Translations under genes and position numbers: made by a program
Notes under the pieces: model-generated
The model's input: the letters and a program-made list of their open reading frames with translations, nothing else
Databases searched by the model: none
What the model was told of the DNA's origin: nothing
From: Streptomyces toxytricini
Lineage (GTDB): Bacteria; Actinomycetota; Actinomycetes; Streptomycetales; Streptomycetaceae
Assembly (NCBI RefSeq): GCF_014649915.1
Contig: NZ_BMTY01000005.1
Span: forward strand, 1-64,000
Length of the DNA: 64,000 nt
Reading direction: 5' to 3'
Part shown: positions 7,168 through 16,064 of the stretch, in pieces
How positions within the stretch are numbered: position 1 is the first letter of the stretch
How the letters are laid out: each line of letters opens with the position of its first letter

Positions 7168-8811
7168 TCACGGTGCGAGGAGAACCCGCTTGCGGAGCAG
7201 TGCGAAGCCGGCGCGACCGAACATCTGTCGCTTGAGCATCTTGATCCGGTTGACGTGTCCTTCGACGATGCCGGAGTTCCAGGGCAGGGTCAGGCCGGCG
7301 ATGACTGCGTTGCGGTCTCGGTCGATGCCAGCCGCGAGAGTGTGGAGGCTGGGAAGGTCGTCCTGGCGGACGGCGTCGAGCCACTGCGGAAGTCGTTCCC
7401 CCTGCCGCTCGGTGAGCATGTGGGCGAAGGACCGGACGTGACCGGTCAGGGCGTCGAGTTCAGGGCAGTTGGCCAGGACGGCCTTGAGCCGGAGCTGCTC
7501 GATCTCGGTCAGCGTCTCGGGTCGGCTGAGGATCCATCTCGTCACCACGCGGGGTGCCGGCGGTTGCGCGGTGACCGGCCGTGGCGAGGTGCGCTTCTCT
7601 CGCAGGTAGGCGCTGACCCGGCCGTAGCTGCCCCGATAGCCCAAGGGAACGATCTCCTCCCAGAGCTTCCAGGCGTTGGTGCAGCCCTCGTCCCAACGTT
7701 CGTCCAGGTAGGGCTTGTACTCGTCGAGAACGGAGGTCCTGTTGTGCTGCCACTGGCCGCGAAAGAGGTCTTCCGGCTTCGCAGCGTCGGCGAGGCTTTT
7801 GACGGTGCGGTGGGTCATCTGGAGCTGACGCCCGATGGAACGGCGGCTGTGGCCGGCTTCCAGCAGCGCGTGGACCGTGGCGTGCCTGGCTCGGACACGG
7901 TTGGCGAACCGCTCGCTCCGCCATGGAGAGTCCGCCTTCTCCCCTGGCGGCGCCGGTTCGTCGGCCTTCCCCTCGCGATCGGGGACCAGGACGCGAAGGC
8001 AATGGCGGTGGCGGGCGACAGCCCGCTCAGCGGCCTCCCCGAGGTTGTGCCACAGATGCCAGCGGTCGGCGACCTGCGTCGCCTGGGGTGCCCCGGCTGT
8101 GGCACCTTCCGCGAAGAACGGCGCACGGTCCCGGCAGACGATCTCGATCCCTGGTCGCTTCTCCAGCCATGCGGCCAGGCTGGACGCCTCCCGGTCAGGC
8201 AGCAGATCCACCGGCCGACGGGTTTCGACGTCGACGAGCACCGTGCCGTAGACCCGTCCTTTGCGTGTGGCGTACTCATCAACACCAACCACCCGCGGGG
8301 CCGGGACTTCGGGTTCGGGCAATGCATCGAGCAGCCGCAACACCGCGCTGCGGCTGATGGACACCCCGAAGGCCCGTGCCATCCGGGCGCCAGCCCGGCC
8401 GGCGAGGGCGAGACCTACCGCGGCGAGAGTCGACCGCAACCGCTCCGTCCACCTGCTGTGCCGCCGGGTCAGTCCCGGCATCTGCTCAGCGAACGTCCGC
8501 CGAGCACACGAAGACTCCGGACACCGAACTCGAAGTTGTAGAACCACCAGACGTCCCCCACTCGGCACGTCCGCAGGAAACCGCAGGTAAGAGCTGTGCA
8601 CCCGGGACGACTCGCTCCCACAGTCCGGGCATGCCGCCCCGGCCGCCGTACTGCAAACGTCGACGCGTATCGCCTCGTGACTCACGTCTAACGACAGCAC
8701 GGACACGTCCGCGATGGACGGTAACAGCAGGCCCTCCAGACGGGGCGACATCTCTTCCACGACGCCGCACTGTCGACCACACCAAGATCGGCCCTGGTCA
8801 TTTTCAGGCAA
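7168..8811 (-). CDS. ISL3 family transposase
   Basis: 547 residues if started at 8811; 527 from the in-frame Met at 8751 (MSPRLEGLL), which is the better start by family length. An N-terminal zinc-binding region (CPDCGSES, then CPESSCARRTF, about 57-105) precedes a helix-turn-helix. The DDE domain shows VGVDEYATRKGRVYGT (about 190) and ADRWHLWHNL, and the final catalytic Glu block WNSGIVEGHVNRIKMLKRQM with FGRAGF near the C-terminus. All blocks are in one frame, so the gene looks intact. I could not define terminal inverted repeats; GGCTCCTG/CAGGAGCC at 7111-7156 are an inverted pair close to its 3' side. Confidence 0.9.
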   Translation of the reverse strand: MPENDQGRSWCGRQCGVVEEMSPRLEGLLLPSIADVSVLSLDVSHEAIRVDVCSTAAGAACPDCGSESSRVHSSYLRFPADVPSGGRLVVLQLRVRCPESSCARRTFAEQMPGLTRRHSRWTERLRSTLAAVGLALAGRAGARMARAFGVSISRSAVLRLLDALPEPEVPAPRVVGVDEYATRKGRVYGTVLVDVETRRPVDLLPDREASSLAAWLEKRPGIEIVCRDRAPFFAEGATAGAPQATQVADRWHLWHNLGEAAERAVARHRHCLRVLVPDREGKADEPAPPGEKADSPWRSERFANRVRARHATVHALLEAGHSRRSIGRQLQMTHRTVKSLADAAKPEDLFRGQWQHNRTSVLDEYKPYLDERWDEGCTNAWKLWEEIVPLGYRGSYGRVSAYLREKRTSPRPVTAQPPAPRVVTRWILSRPETLTEIEQLRLKAVLANCPELDALTGHVRSFAHMLTERQGERLPQWLDAVRQDDLPSLHTLAAGIDRDRNAVIAGLTLPWNSGIVEGHVNRIKMLKRQMFGRAGFALLRKRVLLAP

Positions 8812-8992
8812 CTTCCCCGAGCCTGACTGGAGCGTCAGCCGTCACTCAGTGTGCGCGCATCACGGAAAGCGAGCCAGAACCGAATCTCATCAGCATTCCC
8901 GGCACCAGGGGCAAACGACTGCTCCTGTAACTCGTCTACGAACGCTCTCCGTTCCCGGCTGACAGTGGCACCTCCTTGCCACCGAGGGCCTG

Positions 8993-9328
8993 ATGCCGCC
9001 GCCCATCCGCGAGCTTCTCCAGGACCTCATCAGCCGGAACGTGCACCGATCGACGAGCAGCACATCGGAGCCCGACCTGGTGGTGCTGGGCACCACCGTC
9101 GGGGACGAGGACTCCGTCCGGGCCTTCAGGGCCGCGCTGGAGGATCGGTGGTCGGCTTTGGGAATGGGCACAGTTCGCCGGGTCCCGGCGAGCCTGGTGT
9201 TGGTGCCCGGGTATACGCCGACGCGCTGCGCTGGGACGGGGAGACTTGTAACCGAAGGCCCTGGGCAAGCCGCCATCGCGGAGGGCAGGATCCTAGGACG
9301 CCGAGAGAGGTCAAAGTGGCTGTCGTAG
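8993..9328 (+). CDS. Hypothetical protein, possibly truncated
   Basis: Good codon bias holds from ATG 8993 to about 9235 (IRELLQDLISRN, EPDLVVLGTTVGDEDS, VRAFRAALEDRWSALG) and then fades as the frame approaches the next transposase remnant. The C-terminal third is probably foreign sequence fused by a rearrangement. No family recognised. Confidence 0.35.
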   Translation: MPPPIRELLQDLISRNVHRSTSSTSEPDLVVLGTTVGDEDSVRAFRAALEDRWSALGMGTVRRVPASLVLVPGYTPTRCAGTGRLVTEGPGQAAIAEGRILGRRERSKWLS

Positions 9329-9359
9329 TGGTGCCGCACGAATTGGATGCGGTGGTCGA

Positions 9360-10003
9360 TCACAGGCTTTTCGGCCTGGTCAACGAGGAAGGGCAGCAGG
9401 GTGCGGTCGGTGACTTCGGGCGCGGGCGGCGGTCGCGGGGAACGCGACGATACTGTATGGGCAGACGCCGGAGGATGTGCTCGATACGCGGCTGCGGCTC
9501 CCGCCAGACGTGGGCATCGGCTTTGTTGCCCGGCGCCGGCCGGGCGGAGGCCACGACCAGGCGACTGTCGGCATCAATGATGACCTGCACGTTCGCCGAG
9601 AACCGGTAGTTCCTCGACGAGGCGCCGACCGTGCGATCGCGGACAGGGATCAAGGTGCCGTCCACGATCCACAGCCGGTCCACGTCAGCGACCGGCCGCG
9701 GGGCCGGCTCCAGTGCCAGCATCGGACGCAGGCGCTGGATGACCCGGCAGACGGTCGCCGAAGAGATCCCGAAGAGCGGGGCAAGCTGCCGCATCGTGAG
9801 GTTGGTACGGTAGTAACGGCTACCAGTAACACCCGATCAGCCAGCGGCAGGCACCACGGCCGGCCGCCGCCGGGCCCGTTCCCACCCCGTTCACGGACCA
9901 CCTTCACCAGATTCAAACCTGTCCATGCGCAAGCCCGTGAACGTCTCGACCCACAACGACTCAGCCCGCAACGCCCCACCCATACAGGCAAAATGCCCAG
10001 CAC
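9360..10003 (-). pseudogene. IS5-family transposase, frameshifted and truncated
   Basis: The 5' part (about 10003-9815) encodes a typical N-terminus (RPWCLPLADRVLLVAV). The continuation (YYRTNLTMRQLAPLFGISSA) lies one base out of frame, then LWIVDGTLIPVRDR, ASSRNYRFSANVQVIIDADS and RPAPGNKADAHVW follow the DDE_Tnp_4 pattern. After about 9440 the frame degrades, and the last catalytic block is not in frame. The element is inactive. Confidence 0.75.
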
Positions 10004-10123
10004 TGAGCCTTCTGCAACACCCTTTGGTCTCGGGCGTTCTCCTCCTCAGGGCGCGCTGCGACGGTTCGGGAATCAGTCTCCGGACGCTGTCGGCGGGTGT
10101 GCGCACTCCTGCATGATCCGGGC

Positions 10124-11197
10124 ATGGACAAAGCTCAAGACCTCGACGTGCTCGCCCTGGCGACCGCGGAGCGGCTCGCCCGACGGCACGTCGGCGTCGC
10201 CGTCGCCGTCGTAGCCGGCGGACAGGTCGCGCATGCGGCGGCGGGAACCACCGGAGGGGCCGACGGCGGGACACCGAGCGCCGACACGCTCTTCGAGATC
10301 GGCTCGGTGACGAAGACGTTCACCGCGCTGTGTCTGGCGCGGATGGCGGTCGCCGGCACGGTGGAGCTCGACGAGCCGCTGGCCCGGCTCCTGCCCGAGG
10401 GCGCGGCCGTACCCTCGCGGGGCGGACAGGAGATCACCCTGCGGCACCTGTCCACCCACACCTCCGGTCTGCCCCGGCTGCCCAAGGGCATGATGCTGCG
10501 GGCCCTGCTGCGCCCCCGCACCCCCGATCCGTACGCAGGCTGCACCGCGGACGTACTGCTGTCCGGGCTGGCCCGCACCCGCCTCCGCTCCACCCCGGGC
10601 CGACGGGTGCGCTACTCCAACCTCGGTGCCGGCCTCCTCGGGCTGGCCCTCGCCCGCCGCGCGGGCACCACCTACGAGCAGCTGGTCACCACCCAGGTGT
10701 GCGCCCCGCTCGGCATGTCCGCGACCGGGGTGGCGGGTGACGCCAGCCGACCCGGCCGACTCGCCCAGGGCCACGACAGCAGGCGCCGCCCCACCCGGCC
10801 GTGGCACTTGGCTGATCTGGCCGGGGCGGGAGGCCTGCGGTCGTCCGCGACCGACCTCGTGGCCTACGTACGCGCCCAGTTGGACTGCGGCGGTACCGAG
10901 CTGGCGGAGGCGGTCCGCCTCACCCGGCAGGTCGAGCACCGCGACAACCGCTTCTCCTGGATGCACCTCGGCTGGCGGGCCCACCGCCTGCACCCCCGGC
11001 AGGGTGCCCACCTGCAGATCTGGCACAACGGCGGAACCGGAGGCTTCGCGTCCTTCGTCGGGTTCGATCCCGAGACCGGCACGGCCGCGATCGTCCTGAG
11101 CAACACCCAGCGCCCCGTGGACGCCCCAGCCTTCGACCTGCTGCGGACCCTCCAGGACCAGGCCACCTCCCGCGACGCCCGCCCGGGCACAGTCTGA
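10124..11197 (+). CDS. Serine hydrolase, beta-lactamase/penicillin-binding-protein (class C) family
   Basis: 357 residues from ATG 10124. The three active-site elements are present: SVTK (Ser61 to Lys64), YSN (164-166) and HNG (301-303). EITLRHLSTHTSGLP (about 103-117) is the usual block after the first helix. There is no signal peptide, so it is probably cytoplasmic, as many family esterases and peptidases are. Its substrate cannot be told from sequence; antibiotic resistance should not be assumed. It stands alone, flanked by transposase debris. Confidence 0.85.
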   Translation: MDKAQDLDVLALATAERLARRHVGVAVAVVAGGQVAHAAAGTTGGADGGTPSADTLFEIGSVTKTFTALCLARMAVAGTVELDEPLARLLPEGAAVPSRGGQEITLRHLSTHTSGLPRLPKGMMLRALLRPRTPDPYAGCTADVLLSGLARTRLRSTPGRRVRYSNLGAGLLGLALARRAGTTYEQLVTTQVCAPLGMSATGVAGDASRPGRLAQGHDSRRRPTRPWHLADLAGAGGLRSSATDLVAYVRAQLDCGGTELAEAVRLTRQVEHRDNRFSWMHLGWRAHRLHPRQGAHLQIWHNGGTGGFASFVGFDPETGTAAIVLSNTQRPVDAPAFDLLRTLQDQATSRDARPGTV

Positions 11198-11209
11198 CGC
11201 CTCGTCCGA

Positions 11210-11755
11210 GGCCGGGGAAGCGCCGCCATCAACGGTGATGGCCGCCGCACCCCCGCCCGCCCACTGGACGTGCTCAAGCAGGCGAACACCGCTAACGACG
11301 AGGGACGCGATCGGGTTGGCCGTGGCGGTGGGGTTCATCGCGCGCAGCAGACCGCCGATGTCCTCCGGGACATCGTCCCGTTGAGGGCCGCGGCGCCCGC
11401 GGACAGCGCAGCGTCCCTGGGTGTGGCAGTCGGCGGACCGGGGTTCTCGTAGACGGCGGCGAGCTCGGGCGGGGGCCAGGCGTGTCCGCCGGCGGGGGCG
11501 AGACGGGCGATGCCGTCGTCGATCCGCCGGGCCCGGGCCGGGACCAAGGTCACGGTCAGGCCGGTGTCGGCGTTGTGCCCGGCGAGGTCGTCGAGCCGTT
11601 GTTCCGGGTCGGTGTCCGGTTCGTCGTCGCCGGGGATGGTGAGGGTGTCCACCGCCGCAGTGAATGCCGCCCGGACCGTCTGCTTCGGGTACCGGGAGAC
11701 CCTCGTCGAACAGGAGCAGCGCAAGGTCGGTCGCGTCGGCGGGGAGCACCGTCAT
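11210..11755 (-). pseudogene. Disrupted gene of unknown function
   Basis: Starts at ATG 11755 (MTVLPADATDLALLLFDEG). After GLPVPE the sequence continues one base out of frame as QTVRAAFTAAVDTLTIPGDD and GLTVTLVPARARRIDDG to a stop at 11335. Below that another frame carries coding-like LLRAMNPTATANPIASLVV and LLEHVQWAGGGAAAITVDG. At least two disruptions are needed to join these pieces, and they may be separate genes. No family recognised. Confidence 0.35.
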
Positions 11756-11803
11756 CCGCAGGGTCCCGCGAGGGGCCCGGCAGACCGAGCGGCGGGGCGA
11801 CCG

Positions 11804-11950
11804 CTACGGCGTCGGCGGGGTGTAGACGCCACCACCCAGGACGGCGTGGTGCGGCCACTGGGCCTCGTACCGCTGGCGGGGCTCGCGGAACGTCATCGCG
11901 GGCGCTGCCATCACCAGCCGCTCGTCCACGTAGCCGCGCAGCTTCTGCAG
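11804..11950 (-). pseudogene. 3' fragment of a gene cut by a transposon
   Basis: The minus strand from about 11950 to a stop at 11804 reads KLRGYVDERLVMAAPAM, FREPRQRYEAQWPHHAVLGG and GVYTPPTP with good codon bias. It stops abruptly where the IS5-type transposase sequence begins, so the element probably inserted here. The rest of the gene is not on the other side, suggesting a later deletion. Function unknown. Confidence 0.4.
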
Positions 11951-11955
11951 ACGAG

Positions 11956-12722
11956 TTGTGGGAGTTGTTCCGCAGGGTGGTGCCGGAGACGGTGGTGATC
12001 CGCCCGCAAGGAGGTGGCCTTCGACGGGCCGGCGATCGTGAGTATCTGGCCGCGATCGTGTTCGTGGCAACGTCGGGGTGCACGTGGCGGCAGGTGCCGC
12101 CGTTGTTCGGGCCGGCCTGGCCGACGGTCTACCGGAGGTTCGCCCGCTGGAGCAAGGACAGGGTCCGGGCCCGTCTGCACCGGGTCATCCTCGATGCACT
12201 CGGCGCCCGGGGAGAGTTGGCCTGGTCGCGTTTCGCCATCGACTCGGTGAGTGTCCGGGCCCTCAAAGGGGGCTCCTGACCGGACCGAATCCGACCGATC
12301 GCGGCAAGAACGGATCGAAGATCCACCTCGTCACCGACCGGTCCGGTCTGCCGGTCGCGGTCGCCGTCTCCTCGGCCAACACCCAGGACAGTCTCGCTCT
12401 GCAGCCGCTCGTCGCGTCGATACCGCCGGTCCGCAGCCGTCGCGGTCCCCGCCGCAGGCGACCCGGCAAGCTCCACGGAGACAAAGGCTACGACTACCCT
12501 CACCTGCGGCGATGGCTCCGCGGTCGGGGCATCGCGCCCCGGATCGCCCGTCGGGGGATCGGCACATCACAGCGACTGGGGCGTCATCGATGGGTCGTGG
12601 AACGGACCATGTCCTGGCTGGCCGGCTGCCGTCGGCTCCACCGCCGCTACGAGCGCAAGCCCGAGCACTTCCTCGCCTTCACAGCCATCGGCCTCATCAA
12701 CTACCGGCGGCTCACCAAGTGA
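11956..12722 (+). CDS. IS5-family (IS427-like) transposase, two frames joined by -1 frameshift
   Basis: Frame A (to the stop at 12279) carries DELWELFRRVVPE, YLAAIVFVATSGCTWRQVPP, PTVYRRFARWSK and AIDSVSVRALKGG. Frame B (to 12722) carries the rest: LLTGPNPTDRGKNGSKIHL, HGDKGYDYPHLRRWLRGRG, RHRWVVERTMSWLAGCRRLH and RRYERKPEHFLAF. Joining them by -1 at AAAGGGGG (12265-12272) gives a continuous transposase with the three acidic positions. The extreme N-terminus lacks the usual Met; TTG 11956 is a possible start. The element may be active. Confidence 0.75.
12265..12272 (+). other. Candidate programmed -1 ribosomal frameshift site in the IS5-type transposase
   Basis: AAAGGGGG lies 7 bases before the frame A stop codon. 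A -1 slip gives ALKGGLLTGPNPTDRGK, matching the expected uninterrupted transposase sequence with no residue lost. Several IS5-group elements express their transposase this way. Confidence 0.5.
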
Positions 12723-12753
12723 AACGAGGCCCAAAGGGGGGCTCGATCCGGTG

Positions 12754-13112
12754 AGCCCGTCGATCACGCCCTCGGACACTCGCGCGGCGGGCTGAGCGCC
12801 AAGGTCCACCTGGCTGCGGATGGCGGGGCGCGACCTCTCGCATTCGCTGTCACCGCAGATCAGGCTAGTGACGCGTCTGCCTTCGAGAGCGCGGTGTCCC
12901 GCCTGCGCGTCGGCCACACCCTGCAGCGGGGCCGCCAACGCGGCCGTCCGCGCGGCTTCGACCGCGAGGTCTACAAGCAGCGGAACACCGTCGAGCGGTG
13001 CATCGACCTGCTCAAGCAGTGGCGCGGCAGGGCCATACGAACCGACAAGCTCGCCGGCGTCTACCAGGCCGCACTCAACCTCGCCGGCATCCTCATCTGG
13101 ACCCGACGCTGA
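12754..13112 (+). pseudogene. IS5-family transposase remnant with internal deletion
   Basis: One open frame reads HALGHSRGGLSAKVHLAADG, PLAFAVTADQASDASAFES, then GRPRGFDREVYKQRNTVER, LKQWRGRAIRTDK and a normal C-terminus (LAGILIWTRR). About 50 residues containing the second acidic position (the usual LADKAY region) are missing between them, and the N-terminal half is absent. Inactive. Confidence 0.75.
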
Positions 13113-13231
13113 CCAAAGAGCCAGAACCCAGGCCGATCCGCTGAAGACCCTCGCCCTTCGGGAACTTCTCTGGGGAACCGGGCGTCTGACCAGTGGGGAA
13201 GTGATCACTGGGTGTACGGGGGGTAGCGACT

Positions 13232-13894
13232 GTGGCAGTCACACTGGCCGAGGAGATCATGCTGCTGTCCCTGGACGACGAGTCCGGATCGGCAAAGCAG
13301 CGGCAAGCCGCCGGGTGGGCGGTGGCGGGCGGGATCCTGCTCGAACTGGTGTTGGCCGGGAGGGTTTCGGTCGTAGGTAAGCACTTCGAGCTGGTGGACA
13401 CGACTCCGACCGGAGACTCGCTGCTCGACAGTCGGACGGCGCTGATCGAGACCTGGATGCGGGGTCGCGGCAAGCGCCGGATGACGGAGTGGCTGACGAA
13501 GGACCAGCCCAAGGCCGTCGCTGCGGCTCTCGAAAGCCTGTGCAAGCGTGGGGTGGTCGTGGAGGAGAAACACAGGGCACTGGGCTTGTTCCCGATGCGC
13601 CGCTACCCCGAGGCCGACGGCGCGGTGGAACGGGAACTGCGTGAGCGGCTCCGGGCCGTGGTACTGGACGGCGCCGAGCCGGACACGCGGACAGCTGGCC
13701 TCATCGCGCTGATCCACTCGGCCAAGTTGCACCGTCTGTCCTTCCCCGACGGCCACCGCAAGCAGGTTGCCTCGCGGATGGAGGAGGTCGCTACAGGGCA
13801 ATGGGCGGCCGAGAGCGTCCGCGCCGCCATCCGCGACATGCAGGCGGCGATGGTCGCAGTCACGGTGATCACAGTCGCCGCGGCCGGCAGCTAG
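13232..13894 (+). CDS. GPP34 family protein (Golgi phosphoprotein 3-like)
   Basis: 220 residues from GTG 13232 (GGGGGGTAG upstream). The pattern is that of GPP34: an opening TLAEEIMLLSLDDESG (3-18), WAVAGGILLELVLAGRVSV (28-46), then ETWMRGRGKRRMTEWLTKD (about 70-88) and CKRGVVVEEKHRALGLFPMRRYP. AAMVAVTVITVAAAGS is the hydrophobic C-terminus. In eukaryotes GOLPH3 binds phosphatidylinositol 4-phosphate; many streptomycetes carry several paralogues of unknown role. Intact, isolated between transposase remnants. Confidence 0.85.
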   Translation: MAVTLAEEIMLLSLDDESGSAKQRQAAGWAVAGGILLELVLAGRVSVVGKHFELVDTTPTGDSLLDSRTALIETWMRGRGKRRMTEWLTKDQPKAVAAALESLCKRGVVVEEKHRALGLFPMRRYPEADGAVERELRERLRAVVLDGAEPDTRTAGLIALIHSAKLHRLSFPDGHRKQVASRMEEVATGQWAAESVRAAIRDMQAAMVAVTVITVAAAGS

Positions 13895-13997
13895 GTGTAT
13901 TGACCACGAGTGTCGTCGACAGGGCCCGGGGCTTGATCATGACGAAGCCCCCCGGTGTGGTGGACGTGTCTAGGCTGCACCGCACACGGAAGTCTTC

Positions 13998-14330
13998 GTG
14001 TCCCACCGTAATGCCCGGCTGACCGTTCACGGCAGGCGGATCCTGGTCCAACGCGTCCTCGCAGGATGTCCGGTCGCGCACGTGGCGGCCGAGATGGGCA
14101 TATCCTGCCCGACCGCACACACGTGGATCAGCCGCTGGCGGGCCGGGGGCGAGGCTGGCCTGCACGACCGTCCCAGCAGGCCGGTCACGACACCCCACCG
14201 CACCCCGGCCGGACTCGAGGCACGGGTCTGCCGCCTGCGGACCGACCGCAAGCTTCACCCCGCCGGCATCGGACCGATCCTCGGCCTGCCAGCCTCGACG
14301 GTCCGGACGATGTGGTCGCGGTCGCCAGGA
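13998..14330 (+). pseudogene. IS481-type helix-turn-helix N-terminal fragment
   Basis: MSHRNARLTVHGRRILVQRV, then GCPVAHVAAEMGISCPTAHT, WISRWRAGGEAGLHDRPSRP and IGPILGLPASTV are the standard N-terminal HTH region of IS481-type transposases. The catalytic core is absent; after about 14310 the frame turns into unrelated arginine-rich sequence. A truncated transposase. Confidence 0.7.
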
Positions 14331-14675
14331 CGTAGGCGGCGTCAAGGCGACCGGCGGGGGCGGGGCGCCGAGGAGGGGCAGCAGTGCGGGCGCATCTGCG
14401 GTGATCGCGGCCCGGGCGGCGGCCACCAGCCGGGCGGGTAGGCGGTTGTTTCGTAGCCGTAGTCGTCGTCTCCGCCGGGGGCGTGACCTTCGGGATCTGC
14501 ACGGTGAAGGAGGAGTTCATCGCGGGAGGCCGCGCCGAAATACCGGGCGCGCGGAAGGCTGTGGCGCTACACATATGGTCGCAGTGTGCGCTGCTGAACA
14601 GCGTCGGGTGCGGAGTCGATAGCTCGTCGCGCCCGTGGCGCACTACTGGCCGCCCTTCGGAACAAGCCAGCGCAG

Positions 14676-14981
14676 CTACAGCGGATAGTCGTTGCGCCAG
14701 GGGGAATCCAGTTCGTCAGGGTTGATGCCAAGGTTGGCGACGGCTTCGTCGACTTCTTCGATCGTCGGGAACGTGCCCACGTTGCGCCGCGAGATGGATT
14801 CCTGGCCGAAGCACACGCTGTCATCCGCCAGGTGTTCGGGAATCTCCACCGTGAAAACCATGAACCCGCCGTCCACGGGATACACGGCAACCCAGGCGAC
14901 TCGCCCCGGCTCGTGCGCCGCAATACGGGCCGTGATGCCTGCCTTTGTCATGGTAAGGCGATTTGCCGCCTGCATCCGCAT
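14676..14981 (-). CDS. Hypothetical protein (101 aa)
   Basis: Begins MRMQAANRLTMTKAGITARI. A second Met at residue 11 is possible. The middle (RVAWVAVYPVDGGFMVFTVE) looks like beta strands and the end (FPTIEEVDEAVANLGINPDE) like a helix. Its base composition is lower in G+C than its neighbours, which suggests recent acquisition. It overlaps out of frame with the decayed gene upstream. No family recognised. Confidence 0.55.
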   Translation of the reverse strand: MRMQAANRLTMTKAGITARIAAHEPGRVAWVAVYPVDGGFMVFTVEIPEHLADDSVCFGQESISRRNVGTFPTIEEVDEAVANLGINPDELDSPWRNDYPL

Positions 14982-15288
14982 TCACTGCCCCTCTCCCCGG
15001 AATATTCGGATGATTTCGCCACCACACGGAGATTTCGGAAAAGTGTGGACTTGGAGGTGGGGGAGGTCCCCGTCCCATTATCCGCACCATGCCAAGAACC
15101 CGGCCGCCCTCTCCGAGCTTATCGCCCCAATGATACGCGCCAGCCTTGTCGCCGAAATACCGGCGTTCCCCTTCCGCGTCGAACCCTTCGGCATTTCGGT
15201 AGCCGTCGCCGATGAGTTTCCCGAGCAAGATCCTCTCCGCCTCGGCCCGCAATTTCACGTATTACTCGTACTGTGTGGCCGCCCACAT
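14821..15288 (-). pseudogene. Hypothetical gene interrupted by a nonsense codon
   Basis: From ATG 15288 the frame reads MWAATQYE, then TAA at 15262-15264, then YVKLRAEAERILLGKLIGDG, EGFDAEGERRYFGDKAGAYH and WGDKLGEGGRVLGMVRIMGR in the same frame. Translation could restart at GTG 15258. The C-terminal part overlaps the next gene out of frame and is less convincing. The well-formed body suggests a recently broken gene of unknown function. Confidence 0.4.
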
Positions 15289-15397
15289 CGCTGACGTGAG
15301 CGGCACCCGAGGCCGGGCGGGGCGCAGGGAGTTCCACGGATTCTTCGGGACGCCACTGCACCCAAGTGCTGTCCCGCGAATCACGTGACGCTGAGGG

Positions 15398-15913
15398 TCA
15401 AGCTGTGTCCGGGTCGGCGCCGATGGCCCCGGCCGAGCGAAGCGAACGCCCGAGGTCTCCGGTGAGGATGCGGGGGTGTCGCCGCCACCACCACAGGTCG
15501 GGACCGGGAAGTCCGTGGAACTGGTCGAGTGCCATGCCGTCGTCGTCGACGGTGGCGGCCTTGTACTGGTCGTCCAGAGCTTTTATCTGCGGGGTCCAGA
15601 GCTGGACGATGTGGTCGTCCAGCAGGAGCCACGCCTCGTGCAGCCAGTTTCGGCAGTAGAGGTCGTTGGTGTACTCGTAGATGTCGTCGCCGTAGCCGCG
15701 CTCGACGGCGCTCACCAGCGCGGCCCATGCGTTCACCATTTCAGCGACCCTGAATGCCGTCCGCCAGCCGCGCTGGTGCAACAGCTCTCCCACCTCGGTT
15801 TCAGTAGCCACGGGCGTGAGGCTCTCATGCCGAATCCGCCCGGGCGACTGAGATGTCTCCAGCCAGAGAGAGGCGGGCCCCGCAGCGAGATCCTCCTGGA
15901 CAGCCCCGTTCAC
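15398..15913 (-). CDS. Hypothetical protein (171 aa)
   Basis: Clean coding sequence. The middle is helical and rich in aromatic and acidic residues (GWRTAFRVAEMVNAWAALVS, ERGYGDDIYEYTNDLYCRNW, LHEAWLLLDDHIVQLWTP) and the end carries GLPGPDLWWWRRHPRIL. No signal peptide or membrane segment. It may be an antitoxin- or immunity-type protein by its size and acidity, but nothing proves this. It is followed on the map by a two-component system that it does not appear to share an operon with. Confidence 0.6.
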   Translation of the reverse strand: MNGAVQEDLAAGPASLWLETSQSPGRIRHESLTPVATETEVGELLHQRGWRTAFRVAEMVNAWAALVSAVERGYGDDIYEYTNDLYCRNWLHEAWLLLDDHIVQLWTPQIKALDDQYKAATVDDDGMALDQFHGLPGPDLWWWRRHPRILTGDLGRSLRSAGAIGADPDTA

Positions 15914-16064
15914 CGGGCTGCCCGCGACAGTTCGGCAGGCGCGTGACGGTTCACGGGGGTGGGGACGCGGTCCGCAGGGGCCGGCCGTGGAGCCTTCCGC
16001 TGGAGGCCCGGGCTCTGCTGGTCACGGCGTACTGGCGCACGAAGCCGCGGCGCGGTCTGCCGGG

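Noticed and set aside
10073..11755. A 560-codon minus-strand open frame
   Set aside because: Mostly antisense to the beta-lactamase-family gene; only a disrupted fragment near 11210-11755 may be real.
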